Assembly: GCA_949316235.1 (NCBI GenBank)
Contig: OX438744.1
Location: 24,663,578-24,727,577 of the forward strand
Origin: Oegoconia quadripuncta
Lineage: Eukaryota > Arthropoda > Insecta > Lepidoptera > Autostichidae
Direction: 5' to 3'
Length of the DNA stretch: 64,000 nucleotides
The position numbers and the translations under genes are program-made. The stretch's first letter is position 1, and each line of letters starts with the position of its first letter. A model generated the notes under the pieces. It worked only from the letters and a program-made list of their open reading frames with translations, had not been told where the DNA came from and ran no database searches. This document shows positions 10,075 to 22,300 of the stretch, in pieces.

Positions 10075-10300
10075 TTACAAATGGTCACTGCACTCCATCG
10101 CCGCATTACAGTATCCATTGGCTCTGTCCGTTCCGTTGCCAACAGTGCCGTTCCCGTTGACCTTTTCCCGCACCACCAGGTCCACAGACGGGACAATCGC
10201 GTTGGGGTTCTTGCCGCCAGGTGGACGATAAAACCACCATGCGAGGAAGAAGAATAGAACGGAACAGAGTTTCCCGACTAGCGCCAGCGCGAGCATGTAC
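10075..10300 (-). CDS. OATP coding exon K (terminal; TM12 and C-terminal tail)
   Basis: Acceptor TTTGCAG. Encodes [20 protein letters not shown] (TM12), WWFYRPPGG and a 45-residue cytoplasmic tail; stop TAA at 10077-10075. The tail ends ECSDHL, not an evident PDZ ligand. Two NGT sequons in it should be cytoplasmic and so unused. Confidence 0.93.
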
Positions 10301-13300
10301 CTGCAAAGATAAATAATTGTACATGCATTTAGGCCCGTATTAATAAACCATTCTCAAGATTGAGAAAAGTCTTGTGACTGGTCTCAAGTAAAGGTGTTGA
10401 TTAATAAACCTTACTTGAGACCTGAAACGCATGTGTTTACTCAAGCAGTACTCACTTGAGAGGTGCGCGTATTTATAAACGAAACTCAAGACTCATTCAT
10501 TCGCCGCTGAGGCGGATACTTGAGAAGTGATCTCAGCTGAGTAGACCTCAAGATTGGTTTATAAATTACCACGTAGCTTGAGATAGCGTCAACTGCTTAA
10601 GACTCATCTCTGTTGATACAGCCTCAAAACTTGTATTGAGATTGGTTTATTAAAACGGGCCTTAGTGAGATCGTGGGAAGACAAGATTGGGGGTTCCGAG
10701 CGAGTGCGCTTCCACGTTCGGTCCCATCCTCATCACATGTTATGGTTATGGATACATAAATATTATTTATCATAAAAAGTAATCGGTTTGGTTGGTGGTA
10801 GGGCATTTTAAATGTCCGCCTGGCTAGCTACCATCACCTTATCTAAATCTGCCGCCAAGCAGCAATGTTAATAGCATTGTTTTGTTCCGGTTGTCAGATA
10901 TAAGATAGCCAGTCCCCCAAATGTGTTGGGGTTTCCGGGTCAGTACGCTTCCACCTTCGACCTCATCTTCACTTAACATCAGGTCTGATTGAGGTTTATC
11001 CGAACACCGTACCTATGTCATCATCGGACATTCATTGCATTACATAATGATTTCTATTATCTAGCTTATAATTAGTCATTTATCTCTCTACACACACCTA
11101 CAGATACAACTATATCATTTATAAATCTAGACATAAACTAAAATAATAAAAAAGAAATGTAAGGTAATATAATTTTTTTTTAATCAACAGAAATTTAAGT
11201 GCATTTATTACCAGGCTATGAGTCAATGACATCTAGTTCAAGTGTATTTTGAGATCTTCCGAGGTACGGTTTGTAGTTTGGCGATTGTCAGTCCTCTAGT
11301 TTTATTGGTCTATGGCCGTACCCTTTAAACGTGGGTGACGTTAACTGGCGAGGGGTGAGTGTCACTTCTTTATCTATAATAGCATTCCCTGTGTAGTGGA
11401 AGTCTTACCTGCTCATATTGACGTTATCGTACAGCAGACATGCGCCCGTGGTGTCGCACGTCTTCTCCCACAGCGAGCAGGACAGGTCGATGAGGAAGCC
11501 GAACAGCAGCGGCGCCGGGATCGTGCCCAGGAGCCGAACCTTGATCCATTGGATGCCAAGCGCAAACGAACGCTGGTCCTCGCGGACGCATCTGTGAATC
11601 GTTCGGAATTAGAGCGTTTCTTAGAGAAATAGGTAGTTTTTTGTTTACTGGTCACAACATCGAATATCAATCAATCGCGCTATTTTCCAACGGTTCCAAA
11701 ATGGTATCGCGCCTTTTTGTGAACGATTATATCGTTGATGCTACCGAAGTAAAACCAAACCCAAAATGTTTAGAGCTAATCACGAGTATTAAAAAAAACT
11801 AGTTTAATTTCCGTTCAAATGATTAGCGCGATACGAAATGTGTTTACCGTAACGTTTTTGGTTATGGTTTAGCATTGGTATTATCGTCCAAATTTAGCGC
11901 GATCGGCCACCCGGTAGTAGCTAGAACACTGATCGCTTTGTTTAGAGGTCGCTGTTCAAATCCCGTTAGGGACACATCTTTGTAAAATAAATACGAACAT
12001 ATGTACCCAAGTTCTGGATATTTCCATTTTATTATACGAGTATTTAAGGGTCTAACAAAATTAACCCGACAAACTGGCAATTGCATGTACCATGACAATA
12101 AAATAATATCCGAGTAAAAAAATTAAATGTTCAAATGAAAATACAAATTAACAGACTTACTTCATTTCGATTGTACCTTATTTAATCAATGAAAAAGAAC
12201 GGGCAACGTTCATATGGAAGACGCCAAAGGGGGTGGCGGGGCACAGGGTGCAACCAATCCCAACAAGTCGCGGCGCCCGCCGCCGCCGGGGCAAGAGCGG
12301 TGAGTGGTCGCCTTTCGGCGTCTTCAAAGATACCGCGGCTCTAAGATAACTCTGCTGGTCTGGAACTTGTAAGCCTGCTTACCTCAAGGTCGCGGAGAGA
12401 GCTGGCATTGTGGCAAGGAAGGTGAACAGCATCACGCCAAAGGTGAGTCCCACGAACACCCACAGGTATGGGCAATCGGAGCTGCAGATGCTGTTGATGG
12501 CCTCATAGGATATCGAAGTGTTTGATCCTGGAGTTTGAAAATAATAATAAATAATAAATATCTTTGCACATACACACAGCGCCATCTAGTTCCACACTAA
12601 GCAACTAGACTTGTATTATGGATACCAGATGGTTGATAAACCACAGAAATACATTTTTTTTTTGTAAATAAATACATAAATAAATGAAAAACATCCATAA
12701 CTCGGGAACACATGTCTGTATTCATCATACAAACATATGCCCCTAGCGGGATTCGAACCCGCGACCTTTTAGTATAGCAGTCAGAATTTTTAACCACTAC
12801 ACCAAACAGGTCGTCATCATAATAAAATGGTTTCAAGGCTCCTCCTGTATGTGTCTTACGGGCGGTGCAGGGTACGCGGTAGAAAATGGTCCCAAACAAG
12901 GGGTATTTTAATTAAAAAAAAATGTAAGAACACCACCTCATTCATTATTGCTTTATAAGGAAGTTTATAAATTTTCATAATGTTTCGGTATAAATTGCAG
13001 CAGTATGGTCACAAATGGAAAAAATACGGGTAAATTTAGACTTTTTTTTATCAGTTCTGTAAGTTAAAATAAAATTTGAGAAACACCACATCACTCAAAT
13101 TGTAACAGTAATCCCGTGTCTAGACTCCTTCCACTGGGACTTCTATAACGTAGGATCAACAGTGGCACTCGACGCGGCGCTTACTGAAGGTAGACGGTGC
13201 CCTACGTAACTCTATTGCTCCCATGGATTCCAGACTAAATAAAGAAAGAAATAGGGTATGTAAGTAGAAAAAGAAGTTTCTCAATTCCTCCCCCTCGGCA

Positions 13301-16300
13301 AATGGGAGTGTAGCCAATGAAATGCAAAACGACGCTAATGCTAACACTATAGGGAAGGAGGTCTAGTGAAGCTCGGGCGTATGAATGCAGTGAGCGGGAC
13401 GGTAGTGAAACGAGTAAAGGTCTTAGCATACGTGACGGGTAATTTCTCGGACGGAACGGAGACGGGACGGGTATAGTTCCTAACGTGAAAGTGGTTTTAA
13501 AACATACGTACAGTGACGGTGTTCAACGATAGTCGTGCTAGTGCTGCAACCATATTTCAGCACAAAATGTTCGATTTTACTTTTGAAGAACTAGCAATGG
13601 TTGCCGTAGCATTAGACGAAGAAGATGCCATAACGATGTTTTTTCTATTGCCGTCCCGTTCCGCCCGTGTTTCTCGCCACGTGTATTTTATTGCTATGTT
13701 TTTAAATGCAACGATGTCAAAAAATCGTCCCGTTCCGTCCGGCACGAGAATAAACACGTCACGTATGCTAAGACCTTAAAAGTGTCAGTAATAAGAGTGA
13801 CAAAAACAATTGAAAGATTGGAAATGGTGTCGGTTTAACACCGAGTCGTTGTGGAACCGAAAATTGTAACAGAACTAACTTCAGTTACATACTCTTTGTA
13901 ATAATTAATAACGCGGCCTTACAGGTTTTCGAAGGCGTCTTATAGTGAAAGATTGTTGTTATAGATAAATAAATAAAAAAAATTATTAAAGATTTACGAC
14001 AATAAAAAATGTCCATTTAGATTACACCGACTAAGAGCGGCTTCAATTGTGTAATAATGCAGCAACCCACCTTCGACCTGGTAGACGGGCAGCGTGTCAT
14101 TGTCCCTGGTGCGGATGCAGCTGCAGCGGTGGTAGAGCAGCGCTGCGCCGGCGCGGCTGCTGGCGGCGCAGCCCGCGTGGCAGGGCGAGTAGTACACGGC
14201 GCCGTCCGCCCCGCACACCGGCGCGTACCCCGCGCCCGCGCACCCGCACCCGCCGTTGCACAGCGCCGACAGCCGCTCCGCCCTGCGCCCGCGCACACAC
14301 ACTCACACACGCGCTGCACCTGGCCGTACCCGGGCCAGAGGATACACGTAGCCATGCTAATAAGTAGCACGACAGCATGCTATCGACGAGTGAGTGCTAC
14401 CTAGTGGCATGTGTGTCGAAGCCATTGCCGACCGATTGGTGTAGTGGATAGTGACCCTGTCAGCGGAACCAACGGTTGCGGGTTCGAAACCCGCGACGGG
14501 TAAATGTTTGTGTGATGTATATGAACATATATTCCTGAGTCATGGATGTTTATATAAATATTTATGTATGTTTATCCGTTATCTAGTATCCATTGTACAA
14601 GCTTTGCTTAGTTTGGGACTAGATGATTGATGTAAGTGTCCGAAATATTTATTTATTATATTGCCAATATCGACCATATTTACAAATCGATCGGCGTTCG
14701 ATTTTTGGGCATGCTGCCCGAGATATAAAAACCCACTATGTAAGCTTCTCGCGTGGAACGATTTTCATTACCGTAATGGCCCCGCTGGGCTGGAGGAGTT
14801 GGCAATTGCAGATTTCTTGTGAACTCCGTCCTACCAATGACGGTGCCCCCCAATACTATCGTATTGTATTGTCGTGCTCACAATCCCGTAGTCACCTTTT
14901 ACAGCATTTATTAATATTTAAATTACTACTCGTCGACAAGGCCTAGAGAAGAATAAACAAGAAAGTCAAAGGCGGTTTTTAAGTTTTGTGAATTGAGTAA
15001 ACAAAGAAAGAGAAGATTATAATTAGGTTCAACAACGCAAAGAGGTTCATGTCTATGTTTGGTTAATTTGGTAAATAAATTGGTAAATTAAATTGCTAGA
15101 AACTTTAATCTGACATACCCGGGCAGGCTGGGCGTGATGTAGCCAACGGTGACGCCAGCGAACGGGTAATCGTCACAGGTGAGGATGAAGCTGATAGTGA
15201 AAGCGGCTGCAACTAGGGTGGCAGCTACACACAGCTTCATGATGCCAGCGCACGCGAGCTGCCATCTCTTGACCAACCACCCGCCTAGGAAGGTGCCTCC
15301 ACCGCCAGCTGGGACTGTGATGATGCCTGAAATTGAGAGATCAACAATTAGAAAAATGGAGCCGATGCCTCTTCTGGGGCACTGAGAAGATTTGCATTGA
15401 TCGTTATCGCCTTGTACGACACCCACGGGAAGAATATGGGTTAGTTCTACTTATTCTACTAAACTCTTTTAGAAACCTCACCGCCAAACTACAATGCAGA
15501 CAATAAAGCATATTTGATGGATTGAATATCTATTTATACCGAAAGGGACGATGTATTCAGTTCAATCAGAGATTCCTACCGTAGTAGTTGCCGATTTTTT
15601 AGAGTTCATTGCTTCTTGACATTAGCGCAGTTACCCGCTCCGTAGACTACGTAGACACTGTCTACAGTAGACTAGGTGATTTTTTTTTTATGATTTACTG
15701 GATTCGCGTTACGATGTGTTCGAAGATGAAGCACGCGATCCCAGTAAATGCCTATTCACTCTGCTCTTGAGGTTGTAGGATTCAGGAAAGACTGACGCCG
15801 GAAGGGAGTTCCATGCCTTGGCTGTTCGGATGATAAATGAAGAATCGAACTTCTTAGTACGAATGTTCGGTTATTAACTATATACGGGTGGAATCCCTCC
15901 CCACGCCAAGTGGCCGGAAGATGGAAGGGTGACTGTGGAATAAGATTATGTAATTCCATAGCACACTCCCCGAAATGCATCCTGTAAAAAACTGAGAGAC
16001 TTTGCGAAGGTGTTCAAGGCTCTGCAATTTAGCAGTCATCGAATTATCACCTATGATTTAACGGATAAGAAAATGCCGTCTACCGTTGTCGTGGCACAGC
16101 GGTCTTCATTAAATGAACTCAAGAGGATCAAGCAGTGCATGTAAATAATACGTGCGTCACTCACGGTTTCGAACTGTGATATCTACAAGGAATAGCATTA
16201 TCACATTTAAAAATCACCACTGCCAGTTCCTGGTAAGTGCGTAAGTTTGAGGTTCTACCTATAGGTAGAAATAGAGACGCTTCAGAAACGTTCACATTGG

Positions 16301-19300
16301 ACTGATTTTCTAAATAGCCCCATATCATCAGCGTGCTCTCACTGATATCATCCATGCAGGCTCTGAAGAAGAGACTTGTGGAAAGCTCTTAATGCAGCTG
16401 ACTTAGACGCAGCACGTTCCTGTATGAAGTACAAATGTTGTGGCTTGCAAGACTGCACACTTTATTCTAGCTCGTTGACTTGGCTGCCGTTCGTAGGTTC
16501 TTCGTTCTTCATATTCTAACTTTGGCAAAACTTTTCTCCTTGCAAAAAGCTTAGAAGAAACACTAAAGTAAACCATCGATCTAAAATTCATCTAAAGGCA
16601 GACAAAAACTTCAGATGGAACAAAAAACCTAACATAATACGAGTACCTACGTTCGTAAGTCAGCGACCAAGGTAAGTTTCAAAGATTCTGTTCATTTCTT
16701 GCAAACCTGTCTACAACTGTCACGGACTCGTCAAGTATTTTCGAGAACAGGTTACACGTAAGCTCCTTTTCAATCAACGCTACCATCTGCTTATAACTTG
16801 AATTGAATAGAGTCTTACCTAAAAGTAGAGCCGCTTCAGAAGCATTCACTGCGAACTGATTCTCTATCAGCTTCGGCAGGAAAGCAGCGAAGCCCGAGAT
16901 CAGCATGCCCTCACTGGCGCCCGCCAAGTTCAAAAATAGGAACGTCGGATTGCGAAGCAGCGCTACAGCCGCTCGCGGCAGCTCGTGGAAAGCGCTGAAA
17001 GCGGCTGACTTCGACGCCGCCCCTTCGTGGGCTTCCGATACTTTGGATGCTCGTATCTCTGCTGCACCTGTAAATGTTTCACGATTAAAATAATATGAAA
17101 TATTGCATTGTTTTGCAGAGACCAGCTTTGTAGATATTACCGTACTATTTCTGCAGCATATTTTTATTATATCCATGTTCATCTCAGGCCTGTTGGATGG
17201 GATACTAAATTGAGGCCTTATACAGAGAAGTCACGGATTGGTTCAATGCTATTCACGTACTAGGAGACACACGAAGGAACACACATTTTACCTAAATAAT
17301 AGCTATTTAAAACAATTGAAACAAGTAATCGATTCGATTTTTCCCACGTCTACAGATTCCCAATTCTTTAAGTGGCCAGTTTCGAAAAATATAGATCTCA
17401 CGCGCAGAAAGTAGGTGAACACGTAATGACGATATTGTTCATACCAGGCAGCTCGTAAGGGAAGGCCAGCAGTGGGATAGCAACGATGAGGCACAGCACC
17501 GCGGAGAATATGAATCCCACCCACCAAGCACCAATCCATACAGAGCTCACCGGTGTGATGCCCACCCTGCAAGAAAAACAATCTCCGTCAAAAGAGTTAC
17601 ACACATACAAAAATCTACCTACTAGTCGACCGACCGAGACAGGATTTTCAGCCGTGGCCGAAACCGAATCTTCGTCGGCCATCTCCTACCTACAGACAGG
17701 TACCTATCTTGAATGAAATTAATTCGTCTTAAGTAAAAAGATACAGACTTACGCCCACAACAACACGCACTCAACACAATCACGCAGGCCGAACTTAGCT
17801 GGCGAATACACGAACCACACAAACTCACCTGAAGGACGCGCGACAATTCACGGAAACTAAGTTTCGGCGCGACCGAAGTTGCAGCTGAATTTTGGCCGAA
17901 ACCGAAAAAAAAGAAGCACATCCGTGATGACAGAATCCTCACAGTGGAAGTCGACTCAAGCAGTCAAAAAATTGTCCTCAAAATGAAGAAACTGTAGGGA
18001 ACTCTGTAACGTATGAGTTATTCAATATATTTAAAGAAGATTCTAGCGTCACGTAATGTTGGAATCTTCATTTTTAACACCTCCGTTACGAGTGTTTTAC
18101 GTATGATTACAATTTATATTCTAAAAAAAGAGCGTAAATGGTGCCTCCAAAATATCCACATGCAAAAATAAGATAATAAACATAAATTTCCTATTTTCAC
18201 TTCACTTATGTACCTACCTACCATAGTGGGGCTGGTAACCCTATTTCCGCATATTACCCTCCGATGAATCCGCAAAATCAACCCTCATTTCAATAAATTT
18301 CCGTAAACGTTACCTAAGAAACCCCATACCAATCTATCAATTTATTTACCTGTTAACCCTTGCAGTCGTACCTATCACTTTAACCACCTCCGTAGCTACG
18401 ACATTGGAACCTTCAAGAAACGAGCCTACACCTTCCTCAACGCATCTGTGACTCTTTTGGTGTTGCGGGTGTCCATGGGCGGCGGTGATTGCTTTCCATC
18501 AGGTGACCCGCATGCTCGTTTCCCGCCCTCTCATATAAAAAAAAACAATAGCTCAATATAAACAACATTGGGTTTACGTTTCGAAGGCCGCGGGTTCGAT
18601 CTCCAGCAGGCGGGGCACATATTTAGTACTCGGTTTGGTTGCTGGTAGGGCATATTAAATGCATATAATAATATGTAGATGTTTAATTTCTATCTTATTT
18701 TGTTCATTTTGTGACTTAACAATATTTTAACATTATATTTATATTAAATAATCTAGAAATTCTACAAATCTTTAAGATGTATGTGTATAGTTATTGTTTT
18801 ACTGTTTTATTGTTTTATGTTTGACAATCACTTTTATTTTAGAAATCATAAATTTACGGAACTGTATGTATGACTTGTTATTGTAAAAGTGAACTAAATA
18901 AATCTAATCTAATCTAATGTCCGCCTGGCTAGCTACCACCATCTTAGGTATCTAAATCTGTCGCCAAGCAGCAATGTTAATAGCATTGTTGTGTTCCGGT
19001 TGTCAGAGATAAGATAGCCAGTCCCCCAAATAAGATGGGGTTTCCGGGTCAGTACGCTACCACCTTCGGCCTCATTTTCACATTAGGTGTGATTGAGGTC
19101 AAGTGCTAACCCCGTTGTGGATAAAAAAAATCTAAAAATGTTTGTGTTTGATAGCGAAATTTGGTACCACGTAAGCGCCCTAGAAGTAAGGATAAGGGGA
19201 TAAACGTCTAATGTATAGACGTATTGAGTTACCATCATTTACTTCTAGGGCGCTTACGTAGTACATTTTAACGATCGAACGCGAGCGAGCTAAGTGGCAA

Positions 19301-22300
19301 ATAACGGTCTAACGCAAAATTTTTTACGTGGCACGTCTAATAGTCCTAAAAAAATGGCGTTTCAAGTCTTTATGTGTCCGTCTGTGGCATGGTAGAGCCA
19401 AAATGGTGAACCGATGTGTAAGCGATTATTTTTTCTCAAAAGCTAGTGACTAGTGTTCCTAAATGTAATGCAATACCTATTTATTAATGAGCCAGAAGAC
19501 GATAAAAAAGTTCGTCTGACGGTTCATGGCGGGATGCTTGTTCCTTGTTCCTGTGTTAAATGAATGTAGAATGGACATGAGATCATTGAGAAATATGAGT
19601 GGGGTGACTTTGAAACAGGAATAGTGTAATTAGGGAGTGTGAACGAAGACGTAGTGACAAAGATTGAAAAAGGTATGCCGCGGTGTTTTGGACATGTGAT
19701 GAAAGAAGACTAACGAAAGAGAACTTTATGAGAGTCAATGCAGCAAATGAGGTACAATTAGCAAGTGGAAGTCTGTGGTCTCTGCCTCAACGTTTAACGA
19801 CGAAAGACCATAGGCAATAATTTTTATCGTACAAACGCATACAATAAACATTTACGAGACTTATGTTGCCAATTTATTACAAGTTGATACTGTTTTAGAA
19901 ACGGGGTCGCCAATAAGCGGGTGACAGACACTTGTCTAGACCTTCAGGCGTGACTTTATGCAATGTATCATCATTTCTAACTAAATAATTATTTAAAGTT
20001 TATCCTATTGTGATTCCTGGCAGAGTAGAAAAGGACCGATTCATCTATTTCCGTTAAAGGCCACTATCGTGTGTCGTATTGTGATAACAATATAATTATT
20101 CCAGTGATGACCAGTCATTGGTGCCGACCTCCCAAAAAATCTGTCTGCCCAGTGTGGCGTTTGACCCTACACAATTACGAGTTCAATGGGTCGCGGGTTC
20201 GATCCCCAGCGGGGTACATGTTTAAGTACTCGGTTTGGTTGGTGGTAGGGCATTTATATGTCCGCCTGGCTAGCTACCACCATCTTATCTAAATCTGCCG
20301 CCAAGCAGCAATGTTAATAGCATTGTTGTGTTCCGGTTGTCAAAGATAAGATAGCCAGTCCCCCAAATGTGTTGAGGTTTCCGGGTCAGTACGCTTCCAC
20401 CTTCGACCTCATCTTCACTTAACATCAGATGTGATTGAGGTCAAGTACCAAACCGTTGTGCATAAAAAAAAATCGAGACTGATAATTTACGATCTTGCAC
20501 ATACTCTTATATAGGTAGTGTCGGTTCAGTCCCTGAATGTTTCTCGAGCAAATTTCCACCGTTTTCTGTAAACCGCTTTAATTTAAGATTAAAGTGAGGT
20601 CAAGTTCAATTTTCATTAAGCACTTAAGTACCTATTGAGTCCACAAGTAAAACTTAGAAGTCGGTACTTACGTGTAACTGGTTCAGGTAGTGACGAGAAC
20701 TAAGCACAAGAAGAGGGCAAGAGGCACTTAAACCAAACGATAGCACACATTTCACAAATTCAATCAAGTCTAACAATACTCTAATACCGCTTCTATTATT
20801 CTAATTCATTACGAAGACCATCGCAAGCGCAGGCCACTCTGCTTTCACAAGAGCACTCGAAACTTAGAAATACAGAGCGGTGAATTCGGTAACGCAGGGA
20901 TGTATACAGTCGACGCTTGTTTTATAGCGACCCTGTCGATCTGGCTAAGTATTTAACTAAAGTAAGGTCGACATTGAAACCGTATAATATAGCTACCTAC
21001 ATTACAGACCTGTGTTTGACCAGATTTTCGATAATAGTCATGATTCAAAGCTATTTATTTATTATTTATAACACCTAAACACTAATGTTTCGGATATCTC
21101 TGACCTCCCCTTTTGGGATAAAAGTCGTGACGTTATGTATGTATGTATAATATTAGTTTTGGCCCAGACATATTACATTTGAGTTGTATTTGAAAAAAAA
21201 ATCTTAATTTCTCAGCTCTATTGGAACCGATGCGCAGCGGGAGTTAGGCCCGTATATAAACCGGTCTCAAAATTGAGATGACCTTAAGTTGACGCTTGAG
21301 AAACTGTTACATATTAAAACTGTATCAAAAAAAATAGTAGATATTGCGACTGAGACGCGATCTCAATCTCAAGATCGATTTATTAATACGGCCCTTAGAC
21401 TCGTTTCGTCCGGTCTTTTAAATAAGTTAGGGCTTTTTGGCGGGATCTCGGCGAGTGAAGTTGCATTTTTCTTTATAATTCTTATAATTTGTGCATTCTA
21501 ACTTTTGAAACTTAATAATGGCAGAATATGCTGCCATGCTGTATACGCCAAGTATACGACGAATTACTTGTTTAACTGAGACTGACTTATAAACTGAAGA
21601 AATAAGATAAATAAAATTTTTCACTCGAAACTGGCAGTAATGTCCCTCGACAGTGAGGTTGACTGGTTGCCATCCTCAAAAATAAGAAGAAATAAGTTAT
21701 TGATATAATTTTATTCGTGAGGCTACTTTTATCACTCATATATTTATAAAATTTTAACCTAGCGCACCCCTCCTAATTACGGCCCCTCTGTATAAACAGA
21801 GAACATTGCGTTTAGATGCTATTGGCATTAGCATATGAAAACAATGTGCCTAAGTAATACATTCAATACTCCCAACATAATAGATGGTAATGGTTCCCAG
21901 CAATCCTTCTTGTTTGACCAGGGGGAGGCAAGATATAGATAGTCTGTGGCGATTTAGCAAAAAAGTAAAGTACTATAAGAATAAACGCGTCGTTTGATTC
22001 AAGAATAAAATTAAATAAATAAATATTTCGGACACTTACGAGTATATATTATAGTCTCAAACTAAGCAAAGCTTGTACTATGGATACTAGATAACGGATA
22101 AACATACATAAATATTTATATAAACATCCATGACTCAGTAATAGTTCGTATTCATCACACAAACATTTACCCCTCGTGGGATTCGAATCTGCAACCGTTG
22201 GTTGGTCCATAGTTGGTGATAGGACATTTTAAATGTCCGCCTGGCTAATCTTCCATCTTATCTAAATCTGCCGCCAAGCAGCAATGTTAATAGCATTGTT

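Noticed and set aside
13994..14404. Several long frames of both strands in the GC-rich Kazal exon
   Set aside because: GC-rich DNA lowers stop frequency; only the minus frame with the Cys pattern continues the OATP protein in phase.
17622..17942. Repeated GGCCGAAACCGAA words as a possible regulatory array
   Set aside because: Two direct copies only and no further structure; probably a decayed transposon. Not enough to call.
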